From: Flammeovirgaceae bacterium UBA5585
GTDB taxonomy: Bacteria > Bacteroidota > Bacteroidia > Cytophagales > Cyclobacteriaceae
Direction of reading: 5' to 3'
Assembly (NCBI GenBank): GCA_002425185.1
Contig: DILT01000013.1
Coordinates: 736,221 to 800,220, forward strand
Length of the DNA: 64,000 nt
The stretch's first letter is position 1. The number at the start of each line of letters is the position of its first letter. Below the pieces are notes generated by a model. It made no database searches. It was not told the origin of the DNA and was given only the letters and a program-made list of their open reading frames with translations. Both the position numbers and the translations under genes were made by a program. Of the stretch, positions 57,109-64,000 are shown piece after piece.

Positions 57109-57885
57109 ATGAAAAAAGTTATACTGATTATCGGGGTATTGGTGTCCCTGACGGCCGCCCATTTTGTTTTTGGTCAAACCGCAGAGGGCGTTATCCATTA
57201 TGAAACCAAAATCAATATGCACCGCAACATTCCGCCCGAGCGGGAAGGAATGAAAAATATGATACCCGAGTTCCGTACCCTGAAAAATCAATTGTACTTC
57301 AATGCTTCTGAGACCATCTATAAGCCTGTTATTGAAGATGAAGAAGAGGATATCAATACGGGCGGTATGCGTTTCCGCATGGCTACACCACAAAGCGAAA
57401 CCTATATCAATACTGAAACGCACTTGCGAATTGTTGCGCAGGAGTTTATGGGCAAGAAATATTTGATTGAAGACACGCTGAAAATGTTGCCGTGGAAGTT
57501 CGGATCGGAAACAAAAACCATTTTGGGGTATGTGTGCAAACAAGCCTACTTCACAGAAGAGACGCAAGTAATGATGGGCGGCCCTGGCGGCATGCAGCCA
57601 CAAACACGCACAGCCGAAATAACAGCCTGGTATACCGATCAGGTCAGACCATTTTTAGGTCCCGAACGATTTAACACCTTACCGGGAACCGTGTTAGCGG
57701 TGGATATCAATGGTGGTGAACGTGTAATACTGGCAACGAAAATTGAGCCCCGTTCATTAAAGAAGAATGAATTAAAGATGCCCTCGGTAGGTACAAAAGT
57801 TACGCAGGAAGAGTATCGTAAGCTTGTCAATGAGCAAATGGAAAAAATGCGCCAGTCTGGTGGCAATGTGATTATCCGTAACTGA
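57109..57885 (+). CDS. GLPGLI family protein
   Basis: 258 residues from ATG at 57109; M at 57091 is also possible. The signal MKKVILIIGVLVSLTAAHFV is followed by SETKTILGYVCKQAYF, ITAWYTDQVRPFLGPERF and NTLPGTVLAVDINGGERVI, the LPG-containing signature of the family (name from the motif). These periplasmic or surface proteins of Bacteroidota are nearly always encoded beside a TonB-receptor-like barrel, as here (28 bases on). Function unknown. Between it and the kinase gene lies a divergent promoter region. Confidence 0.9.
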   Translation: MKKVILIIGVLVSLTAAHFVFGQTAEGVIHYETKINMHRNIPPEREGMKNMIPEFRTLKNQLYFNASETIYKPVIEDEEEDINTGGMRFRMATPQSETYINTETHLRIVAQEFMGKKYLIEDTLKMLPWKFGSETKTILGYVCKQAYFTEETQVMMGGPGGMQPQTRTAEITAWYTDQVRPFLGPERFNTLPGTVLAVDINGGERVILATKIEPRSLKKNELKMPSVGTKVTQEEYRKLVNEQMEKMRQSGGNVIIRN

Positions 57886-57913
57886 TCCTCCATCAACCAC
57901 AAAACACACCTAC

Positions 57914-60715
57914 ATGCGGATACTATTTTTAATAGCTTTTTTCGGCTGGGCAGCAGGGGTGTATGCTCAGAAAATATCCATCAAAGGACAATTGACCGAT
58001 TCAACCGGTACGGCACTGCCGTCAGCAACGGTGCTTATCCTCAACCCAAAGGATTCATCGTTGGTAAACTTTGGTGTGAGCAATAACCAGGGGCTCTTTG
58101 AAATCAGGAATGTAAATCGTGCCGAGTACTTATTTAAAGTAACCTATGTTGGATATGCCCCGCTTATGGTAAAAGTTTCGCCAAAACCTGATGAGTTGCT
58201 GGTTGATTTGGGTTTGTTAAAAATGCAACCCGAGCGAAGAATACTGGACGAAGTAACCATTCGTGCCGAACGTGCTCCAGTGGTAGTGAAAAGGGACACC
58301 ATCGAGTTTAATGCAGCGTCTTTCCGCGTAAAGCCCAACGCCATGGTAGAAGATCTTCTGAAGCAACTACCCAGTGTTGAAGTTGACAATGATGGTACTA
58401 TTCGCGCTCAGGGTGAACAGGTGCAACGCGTTACCGTTGACGGAAGAGAATTTTTTGGCCGTGATCCGAAATTAGCCACACGCAACCTACCCGCGGATGC
58501 AGTTGATAAGGTGCAAGTCTTTGATCGTCAATCTGATCAGGCGCAGTTTACAGGGATTGATGATGGACAGCGCGAAAAAACCATTAACCTGGAATTAAAA
58601 GAAGAGAAACGCAACGGAGCCTTTGGAAACATTACTGCCGGTGTTGGTACCGATGATCGCTACAATGGACGTGCAAGTATTAACCGCTTTACAAAAGGAA
58701 ATCAACTCTCCTTTTTGGCTATGGGCAACAATACCAACGAACAAGGTTTTTCCATTTCCGATTATATGAACTTTACCGGGGGATCGCAGCAAATGTTTGG
58801 TGGTGGAAATGTAAGCATACAAATCAATCAGGGGGGAGCAAACCAAGGCGGCCCATCCATTAATAGTGGAGGCCGTAATAATGGCATTATGACCAACTAT
58901 GCTGGTGGTGTTAACTTTAACTCAAATTATGGTAAGAAAAGGCAATCAAGTGTAAATGGTAACTACTTCTACAATTACCTGGATCACACCTTAAGCCAAA
59001 ATACTTTTCGTGAGAACTTTTTACCGTCTGGCAATTTCAATTTTGAACAAAACAGCTTTCGGAACAACACAAACGATAACCACCGTGCCAATCTTATTAT
59101 TGATCATAAAATTGATTCGGCCAACTCCATCCGTTGGACTAATGGATTTACGCTAAATGAAACGGACGCTCGTCAGCAAAGCTCAAGTGAAACATTTACT
59201 CCCGAAGGTACAATTCAGAACGAAAGTGAAAATCCGTCACTGGCTTCGGGCACTACGCTAAACTTCAATTCCAATTTTCTCTACCGGCATCGCTTTAAAA
59301 AGAAGGGAAGAACAATATCCGCTAACGTATCAGTGAATCTGAGCAATACCGATCGTTTGGGTACGCTTAATGCTACTAATACCTTCTACACACCACTGTT
59401 TCAGCAACAGATCATTGATCAGCGCAATACACAAACTACGGATAATACCAGCTATGGTGCCACGGTTTCCTATACTGAGCCGCTGGGTAACCGAAAATAT
59501 TTAGAAGCAAATTACAATGTCAATATCAACAGTAATGCGGTTAACCGCGAAGTATATGATGTTGAAAACGAAGAGTTGATTTTTAATACCGCGCTGAGCA
59601 ACAAATTTTCCAGCGACTACCTCTATCAGCGGGCTGGACTGAATTTCCGCATGAATAAACCGAAATACAGCATTACTGTTGGCAGCAATTATCAACACAC
59701 AAACCTGAAAGGTAACCTGGAAACGTTAGGCGCCACCATTGACCGCACGTTTATCAATGTATTGCCGGTAGCGCGGTTTAATTATGAATTCTCCAGTACC
59801 AAAAGATTACGTTTTGATTATGAAACCTCTGTACGTGAGCCTTCTATACAGCAATTGCAGCCGGTAATTGATAATAGTGATCCGTTGAATATTTATGTAG
59901 GCAATCCATCGCTGCGCCCTTCCTATCAGCAGAGTTGGCGCGCCAACTTTACCGCATTTAACCCGGTTTCGTTTGTAAGCTTTTTTATGTTTGCCGATGT
60001 TGATTACACCACCAACGCCATTACCAACGCTCAGTATATTGATGAGCAGCGTATACGTACCACCACACCGGTTAATGTTGATAACAACCTGAGTATGATG
60101 GGCAATGCTACCTTAAGTTTCCCGATTACTAAGCTGAAGAGTCGTTTCAATATAGGCAGCAACATCCGTAGTATGCGTACCCTTAATTTATTGAATGATA
60201 TCGAAAACCAGATTAATCAGTTAATAATGGGCGGGAACGTCCGTTACAATTTCAGGTATAAGGAAATTTTAGACTTGAGCCTGTCTACACAACTGAGCCG
60301 GCAAAAAACCACGTATGAGTTTGATCAACCCGATCAAGAATTCTTTAACCAAACCCATACGGCCGAATCGAATATTAGCTTCTTGAAAAACTACCAATTT
60401 AATGCCGTTTTTGATTACCTCGTTTACACCAGCCAATCAACAAACTACAATGAGACAATCCCGCTGCTAAACATGTCGGTGTCGCGGTTTTTATTGAAGA
60501 ATAAAAAGGGTGAGCTCAAACTTTCGGTTAACAACCTGCTCGACCAAAATTTGGGTATTTCACAAACTGCTTCAAGCAACTATTTCGAGCGCCAGGTTCA
60601 AAATTCGTTAGGTCGTTATTATATGGTAAGTTTCACCTATGCCCTAAATAAGCACCTGAACCCAATGGGTGCCGGCCCCCGTGGCGGAGGCATGCGCATG
60701 CAAATTATCCGCTAA
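57914..60715 (+). CDS. TonB-dependent-receptor-like outer-membrane barrel protein
   Basis: 933 residues. The signal MRILFLIAFFGWAAGVYAQ is followed by a carboxypeptidase-regulatory-like beta-sandwich (about 20-105: ISIKGQLTDSTGTALPSATV, NNQGLFEIRNV). A plug-like domain (about 120-230: MVEDLLKQLPSVEVDNDGTI, RVTVDGREFFGRDPKLATRN) comes next, then a barrel of about 22 strands with many NxNxx strands. No TonB box is obvious at the N terminus. It belongs to the OMP_b-brl_3 group. With the GLPGLI protein it may import a peptide or polymer; that is inference. Confidence 0.92.
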   Translation: MRILFLIAFFGWAAGVYAQKISIKGQLTDSTGTALPSATVLILNPKDSSLVNFGVSNNQGLFEIRNVNRAEYLFKVTYVGYAPLMVKVSPKPDELLVDLGLLKMQPERRILDEVTIRAERAPVVVKRDTIEFNAASFRVKPNAMVEDLLKQLPSVEVDNDGTIRAQGEQVQRVTVDGREFFGRDPKLATRNLPADAVDKVQVFDRQSDQAQFTGIDDGQREKTINLELKEEKRNGAFGNITAGVGTDDRYNGRASINRFTKGNQLSFLAMGNNTNEQGFSISDYMNFTGGSQQMFGGGNVSIQINQGGANQGGPSINSGGRNNGIMTNYAGGVNFNSNYGKKRQSSVNGNYFYNYLDHTLSQNTFRENFLPSGNFNFEQNSFRNNTNDNHRANLIIDHKIDSANSIRWTNGFTLNETDARQQSSSETFTPEGTIQNESENPSLASGTTLNFNSNFLYRHRFKKKGRTISANVSVNLSNTDRLGTLNATNTFYTPLFQQQIIDQRNTQTTDNTSYGATVSYTEPLGNRKYLEANYNVNINSNAVNREVYDVENEELIFNTALSNKFSSDYLYQRAGLNFRMNKPKYSITVGSNYQHTNLKGNLETLGATIDRTFINVLPVARFNYEFSSTKRLRFDYETSVREPSIQQLQPVIDNSDPLNIYVGNPSLRPSYQQSWRANFTAFNPVSFVSFFMFADVDYTTNAITNAQYIDEQRIRTTTPVNVDNNLSMMGNATLSFPITKLKSRFNIGSNIRSMRTLNLLNDIENQINQLIMGGNVRYNFRYKEILDLSLSTQLSRQKTTYEFDQPDQEFFNQTHTAESNISFLKNYQFNAVFDYLVYTSQSTNYNETIPLLNMSVSRFLLKNKKGELKLSVNNLLDQNLGISQTASSNYFERQVQNSLGRYYMVSFTYALNKHLNPMGAGPRGGGMRMQIIR

Positions 60716-60747
60716 CAACTTGCTGTAAAACATTTTATCTTTGGTGC

Positions 60748-61731
60748 ATGAAGTTTTTCGTGCACCTTCTTTTTTTTGTTCTAATGATGAACATTTCCGT
60801 TTCAGCGCAATACATTCCAAAATTCGATCTACAAGGGCATCGTGGAGCACGCGGTATATTACCTGAAAACACAATACCAGCCTTTATTAAAGCGCTGGAT
60901 TATGGCGTAACTACTATTGAACTTGACTTGGCCGTTACAAAAGATGGACGAGTAATTGTTTCGCACGAACCCTGGATGTCGGCCGAAATTTGCTTGCAAC
61001 CCGATGGAAGTGAAATTACAAAAGCTGATGAGATGAATTTTAATATTTATCAGCTTACGTATGATGAGGTAAAAAAATTCGATTGTGGATCAAAGGGAAA
61101 TACACGTTTTCCCGAACAAGAAAAGCTATCGGCATATAAACCGTTGTTAAGTGACGTTATCATAGCGGTTGAGGATTACATCAAAAACTATTCGCGGTAT
61201 GAGGTTGATTATAATATTGAGATAAAGAGCCGGAAGGATGGCGATAATATTTATCACCCATCACCTCAGGAATTCTCCGACAAGGTTTATCAACTTGTTG
61301 ATCAATATTTACCCTGGGAGCGTGTAGTTATTCAGTCGTTTGATTTGCGCGTACTGAAATATTGGAAGACAACTTATCCGCATGTGCGCCTCGCATTTTT
61401 GGTGGAGAACGCCAAGTCTCCTGAGAAAAACCTGGAGGAGTTAGGCTTTATTCCATCAGTTTACAGCCCTTATTTTAAGCTATTAAAAAAGGAGCATGTT
61501 GATTACTTGCACACACTAACTGTTCCGAAGGCAACACCCACAACTTCCGTTACAACAAACAATAACAAATTGAGGGTAATACCATGGACAGTAAATGAGG
61601 TGGAAGACATGAAAAAACTAAAGGCCATGGGCGTTGACGGTTTAATTACCGATTACCCTAACCGTGCGGCTGAAATTGGTCTCGGGCTAACAGGAAATGG
61701 AGCCACTCAAAATGGTTCAAACAAAAAATAG
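60748..61731 (+). CDS. glpQ: Glycerophosphodiester phosphodiesterase
   Basis: 327 residues with a signal peptide (MKFFVHLLFFVLMMNISVSA). The catalytic HRGARGILPENTIPAF (about 32-47), ELDLAVTKDGRVIVSHEP and VDYNIEIKSRK are the GDPD signatures with the catalytic histidines and calcium ligands. PWTVNEVEDMKKLKAMGVDG and LITDYPN end the family pattern. The periplasmic enzyme splits glycerophosphodiesters into glycerol-3-phosphate and an alcohol. A TATCTTTG sequence ends 4 bases before the ATG, resembling the -7 box of leaderless genes. The adenosine kinase gene follows after 41 bases. Confidence 0.93.
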   Translation: MKFFVHLLFFVLMMNISVSAQYIPKFDLQGHRGARGILPENTIPAFIKALDYGVTTIELDLAVTKDGRVIVSHEPWMSAEICLQPDGSEITKADEMNFNIYQLTYDEVKKFDCGSKGNTRFPEQEKLSAYKPLLSDVIIAVEDYIKNYSRYEVDYNIEIKSRKDGDNIYHPSPQEFSDKVYQLVDQYLPWERVVIQSFDLRVLKYWKTTYPHVRLAFLVENAKSPEKNLEELGFIPSVYSPYFKLLKKEHVDYLHTLTVPKATPTTSVTTNNNKLRVIPWTVNEVEDMKKLKAMGVDGLITDYPNRAAEIGLGLTGNGATQNGSNKK

Positions 61732-61772
61732 CCTTATCATTGCACCTTCATTTTAACACGATAAAGTAAGCT

Positions 61773-62768
61773 ATGAGTAAGTATGATGTTTATGGCATTG
61801 GGAATGCCATTGTAGATATTGTAACTGAAGTTGATCACGACTTTTTTGAAAAGAATAATATTGAAAAGGGTGTGATGACCTTGGTGGATGAAAAACGTCA
61901 GCTTGAATTACTCAAGGTTATCGACATGAAAAGGAGTCGCATGTCGGGTGGTGGCTCAGCAGGGAACACGGTAGTTGCGCTTAATCAATTTGGCGGGCGA
62001 TCATTTTATTCGTGTCTCGTTGCGAAAGATGAATTGGGTAAGTTTTTTCTGGAGGATTTAAAACGCAATGGGGTTGACACAAACTTAACACATGACAAAT
62101 GTCCGGAAGGACATAGCGGAAAATGCCTGGTAATGACCAGCCCGGATGCCCAACGCACCATGAATACCTTTTTAGGTGTAAGCTCATTTTTAGCACCGGA
62201 GCATTTGGATGAAGAAGCATTAAAAAACTCTACCTACGTATATCTTGAGGGCTATCTGGTGGCCAGTCCGAAGGGGTTTGAGGCCATGAAAGAAGCAAAG
62301 AAGATAGCCGAGCGAAATAGGGTACTCACTTCACTTACGTTTTCTGATCCAAGCATGGTAAAATACTTCGCAAATCAAATGGAAGAAATTGTGGGCGCCA
62401 GTGTGGATTTGTTGTTTTGCAACGAAGAAGAGGCTATGATTTTCACAGGCACCAACACCTTGGATGAAGCGCGTGAAAAGCTTAAACTTTCAGCCAAACG
62501 ATTTGCCATTACCTTAGGCGCTAATGGTGCCCTTATTTTTGATGGCGATACTTTCATAGAAATTGAGCCCTATAAAGTAAGGGCGATAGACACCAATGGT
62601 GCAGGCGATATGTTTTCCGGGGCATTTTTGTATGGAATTACACATGGCCATAGCTATGCCGAAGCTGGTAAAATTGCCTCCCTGGCCTCATCTCGCGTTG
62701 TTTCACAGTTTGGTCCGCGCCTTCAGCCCGATCAGGTTAAAAAGGTTTTGACCGATTTGATTGCCTGA
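61773..62768 (+). CDS. Adenosine kinase, PfkB family
   Basis: 331 residues. Ribokinase-fold motifs: GGGSAGNTVVALNQFGG (about 54-70), the glycine-rich TLGANGAL, and the anion-hole DTNGAGDMFSGAFLYGI (about 272-288) with catalytic Asp in GAGD. The opening YDVYGIGNAIVDIVTEVD is typical of adenosine-kinase-like members. It phosphorylates adenosine to AMP with ATP in the cytoplasm, though other nucleosides or sugars cannot be excluded. It follows glpQ, and the rpmH promoter lies just after it. Confidence 0.9.
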   Translation: MSKYDVYGIGNAIVDIVTEVDHDFFEKNNIEKGVMTLVDEKRQLELLKVIDMKRSRMSGGGSAGNTVVALNQFGGRSFYSCLVAKDELGKFFLEDLKRNGVDTNLTHDKCPEGHSGKCLVMTSPDAQRTMNTFLGVSSFLAPEHLDEEALKNSTYVYLEGYLVASPKGFEAMKEAKKIAERNRVLTSLTFSDPSMVKYFANQMEEIVGASVDLLFCNEEEAMIFTGTNTLDEAREKLKLSAKRFAITLGANGALIFDGDTFIEIEPYKVRAIDTNGAGDMFSGAFLYGITHGHSYAEAGKIASLASSRVVSQFGPRLQPDQVKKVLTDLIA

Positions 62769-62796
62769 TTTCGCCCTTAATTTCTTAATTCAGGAG

Positions 62797-62826
62797 TTGT
62801 AAATCGGTATATCTTCATTATTTTTG
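62797..62826 (+). promoter_or_regulatory. Promoter of rpmH
   Basis: TTG at 62797-62799, 19 bases, then TATTTTTG at 62819-62826, an exact fit to TTG-N19-TAnnTTTG. It lies 36 bases before the rpmH ATG. Confidence 0.8.
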
Positions 62827-62862
62827 CAGCCCTCATTTATGGTGGGGTAAACGATACACAGC

Positions 62863-63024
62863 ATGAAACGCACATTTCAACCATCTAAAAGAAAGCGCAA
62901 GAACAAGCACGGTTTCCGTGAAAGAATGGCCTCTGCCAACGGTCGCAGGGTTTTGGCTTCGCGCAGGAAAAAGGGCAGAAAGAAATTAACGGTTTCTGAC
63001 GAAACTACTTTTAAGAAGAAATAA
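62863..63024 (+). CDS. rpmH: 50S ribosomal protein L34
   Basis: 53 residues, ATG at 62863, TAA at 63022-63024. The sequence MKRTFQPSKRKRKNKHGFRE, then ANGRRVLASRRKKGRKKL, is the L34 core. The last ten residues (SDETTFKKK) are an extension seen in Bacteroidota. L34 is a very basic protein of the large subunit. The order rpmH-rnpA is almost universal in bacteria. A small GC-rich hairpin repeat (63050-63069) lies between this gene and rnpA. Confidence 0.97.
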   Translation: MKRTFQPSKRKRKNKHGFRERMASANGRRVLASRRKKGRKKLTVSDETTFKKK

Positions 63025-63049
63025 TACCTTTCGAAGCTTCCCCGGAAGG

Positions 63050-63069
63050 CCTGCCTGCCGTCAGGCAGG
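63050..63069. repeat. GC-rich palindrome between rpmH and rnpA
   Basis: CCTGCCTG (63050-63057) and CAGGCAGG (63062-63069) form an 8-bp stem with a 4-base loop. Similar CCTGCC-type palindromes occur at 51946-51957 (inside MITE copy 2). They are a recurrent intergenic repeat in this genome; function unknown. Confidence 0.7.
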
Positions 63070-63088
63070 GATTGACTAACATCATCCC

Positions 63089-63460
63089 ATGGGCGAATTC
63101 AGCTTTCCAAAATCCGAAAGATTATCCAAACGCAATAGCATTCAGGAACTCTTTAACAGGGGTTCCTCTTTTTATTTATACCCGTTTAAGGTCTTAATTC
63201 TTAAGAATGATGAATTTGCAAATTGCCACCAGGTGTTGTTTTCGGTGTCAAAACGCAATTTTAAAAAGGCTGTTGATCGCAATTTGATTAAGAGAAGGAT
63301 GAGGGAGGCGTACCGGCTAAACAAGGTTCAATTACCCGAGTCACCAAAGTTGCAAATGGCGTATATTTATACACCAAAGGAAATTCTGGATTTTCATACC
63401 ATTCAGGAGAAATTAAAAGAGTCAATCAAGCGTTTACACCAGTATGCAGAAAAAAGCTAA
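63089..63460 (+). CDS. rnpA: Ribonuclease P protein component
   Basis: 123 residues. PKSERLSKRNSIQELFNRGS opens the protein, FSVSKRNFKKAVDRNLIKRR carries the RNP basic signature with the following MREAYR helix, and FHTIQEKLKESIKRLHQYAE ends it. The protein binds the catalytic RNA of RNase P and the 5' leader of pre-tRNA. It follows rpmH in the standard order; its stop overlaps the next gene by 17 bases, so rnpA and the S41 peptidase are coupled. Confidence 0.95.
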   Translation: MGEFSFPKSERLSKRNSIQELFNRGSSFYLYPFKVLILKNDEFANCHQVLFSVSKRNFKKAVDRNLIKRRMREAYRLNKVQLPESPKLQMAYIYTPKEILDFHTIQEKLKESIKRLHQYAEKS

Positions 63461-64000
63461 ATGGATTTTAGGTATAGTAGTAGTATCAGCCTGCTTTCTT
63501 GCTTTTAAGAAGCCCGCGGAGAATTATTTCGAAATAGCGAAGAGCCTGGATATTTTCGCCACACTTTTTAAGGAAGTGAACACCTATTACGTTGATGAGG
63601 TTGATCCGCAAAAACTAATTCGGCATGGTATTGACAGTATGCTGGAGTCACTTGATCCGTATACAGACTTTATTCCTGAAAATGAATTGGAAAATTTCAG
63701 AATTGCCACTACAGGTCAGTATGCGGGCATTGGCGCCCTCATTGGGGTAATTAATAAAAAAATAATCGTTACCCATCCGTACAAAAATTTTCCTGCACAT
63801 AAATCGGGCATCAAGGTTGGCGATGAACTGATTGCAGTAAACGGAATTTCTGTACAGGGAAAAACAACGGCAGAGACAAGCGCGCTATTAAAGGGCCCGG
63901 CAAAAACTGAAGTTGAGGTTAAGATAAGAAGGCACGGACAAAAGAACGACCTGGTCTTTAAAATCAAACGCGAAAAAATTTCTATCACTAACCTGGCATA
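63444..64000 (+). CDS. S41 family C-terminal processing peptidase (5' part; cut by window edge)
   Basis: 186 codons are visible from ATG at 63444. A signal anchor (AKWILGIVVVSACFLAF) precedes the S41 N-terminal helices (LFKEVNTYYVDEVDPQKLIR, SMLESLDPYTDFIPENELEN) and a PDZ domain (about 95-170: YAGIGALIGV, SGIKVGDELIAVNG, LLKGPAKTEVEVKI). The catalytic Ser-Lys domain lies beyond the window. It is a periplasmic processing protease of the CtpA/Tsp type. Its start lies inside the end of rnpA, a conserved Bacteroidota arrangement. Confidence 0.9.
   Translation, partial: MQKKAKWILGIVVVSACFLAFKKPAENYFEIAKSLDIFATLFKEVNTYYVDEVDPQKLIRHGIDSMLESLDPYTDFIPENELENFRIATTGQYAGIGALIGVINKKIIVTHPYKNFPAHKSGIKVGDELIAVNGISVQGKTTAETSALLKGPAKTEVEVKIRRHGQKNDLVFKIKREKISITNLA

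Noticed and set aside
57100..57603. Open frame of 167 codons opposite the GLPGLI gene
   Set aside because: Shadow of the conserved gene on the other strand.

Overview
The window reads as a stretch of chromosome from a member of the Bacteroidota, most likely the Cytophagales. The evidence is a bacillithiol enzyme (BshC), a type IX secretion sorting domain, GLPGLI and Bacteroidota-type outer-membrane barrel proteins, a DUF4295 gene beside rpmG, and promoters of the form TTG-N19-TAnnTTTG. There is no rRNA, CRISPR array, prophage, transposase or plasmid function. Gene density is high and no gap without a gene exceeds 300 bases.

Layout. Bases 1-9.4 kb hold core genes: bshC (cut by the left edge), rimO, a DUF6452/DUF6048 pair, ftsY, the rpmB-rpmG-DUF4295 ribosomal group, a T9SS-sorted FG-GAP repeat protein, murF and a DUF2461 gene. 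From 9.4 to 17.6 kb come an AsmA-like protein, an LpxL-like acyltransferase, and a nitrogen block reading amt, outer-membrane barrel, glutamine synthetase. Around 17.7-18.1 kb is tRNA-Val followed by a GIY-YIG gene whose 3' end runs into a partial second copy of the same tRNA. PBP1A follows, then small secreted or enzymatic genes, a MarR regulator, a PadR regulator with a MacB-like permease, and the 5-oxoprolinase genes pxpB, pxpC and pxpA (26.9-29.4 kb).

From 30 to 50 kb is a patchwork of accessory stress and housekeeping genes: three class-C beta-lactamase-like serine hydrolases, two HxlR regulators, two F420-reductase-like dehydrogenases, several DUF1801, VOC and SRPBCC genes (one frameshifted), a GlxA-type AraC regulator, an SDR, a BLUF photoreceptor, a DJ-1/PfpI protein, a bestrophin, two pirins, a nitroreductase, an OsmC protein and a CDGSH iron-sulfur protein. 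A 17-base sequence in front of marR (23.0 kb) recurs exactly within a 22-base palindrome over the pirin promoter (44.4 kb). This suggests that the MarR protein controls both.

From 50 to 64 kb are surface lipoproteins and barrels, a trehalase plus MFS transporter operon, a histidine kinase/response regulator pair next to a GLPGLI protein and a TonB-receptor-like barrel, then glpQ, adenosine kinase, and the conserved rpmH-rnpA-S41 peptidase group, cut by the right edge.

Non-coding structure is rich: two copies of a MITE-like element of about 140 bp, a double hairpin with complementary loops before pxpB, a long hairpin between pxpC and pxpA, tandem inverted repeats upstream of amt, and several intrinsic terminators.
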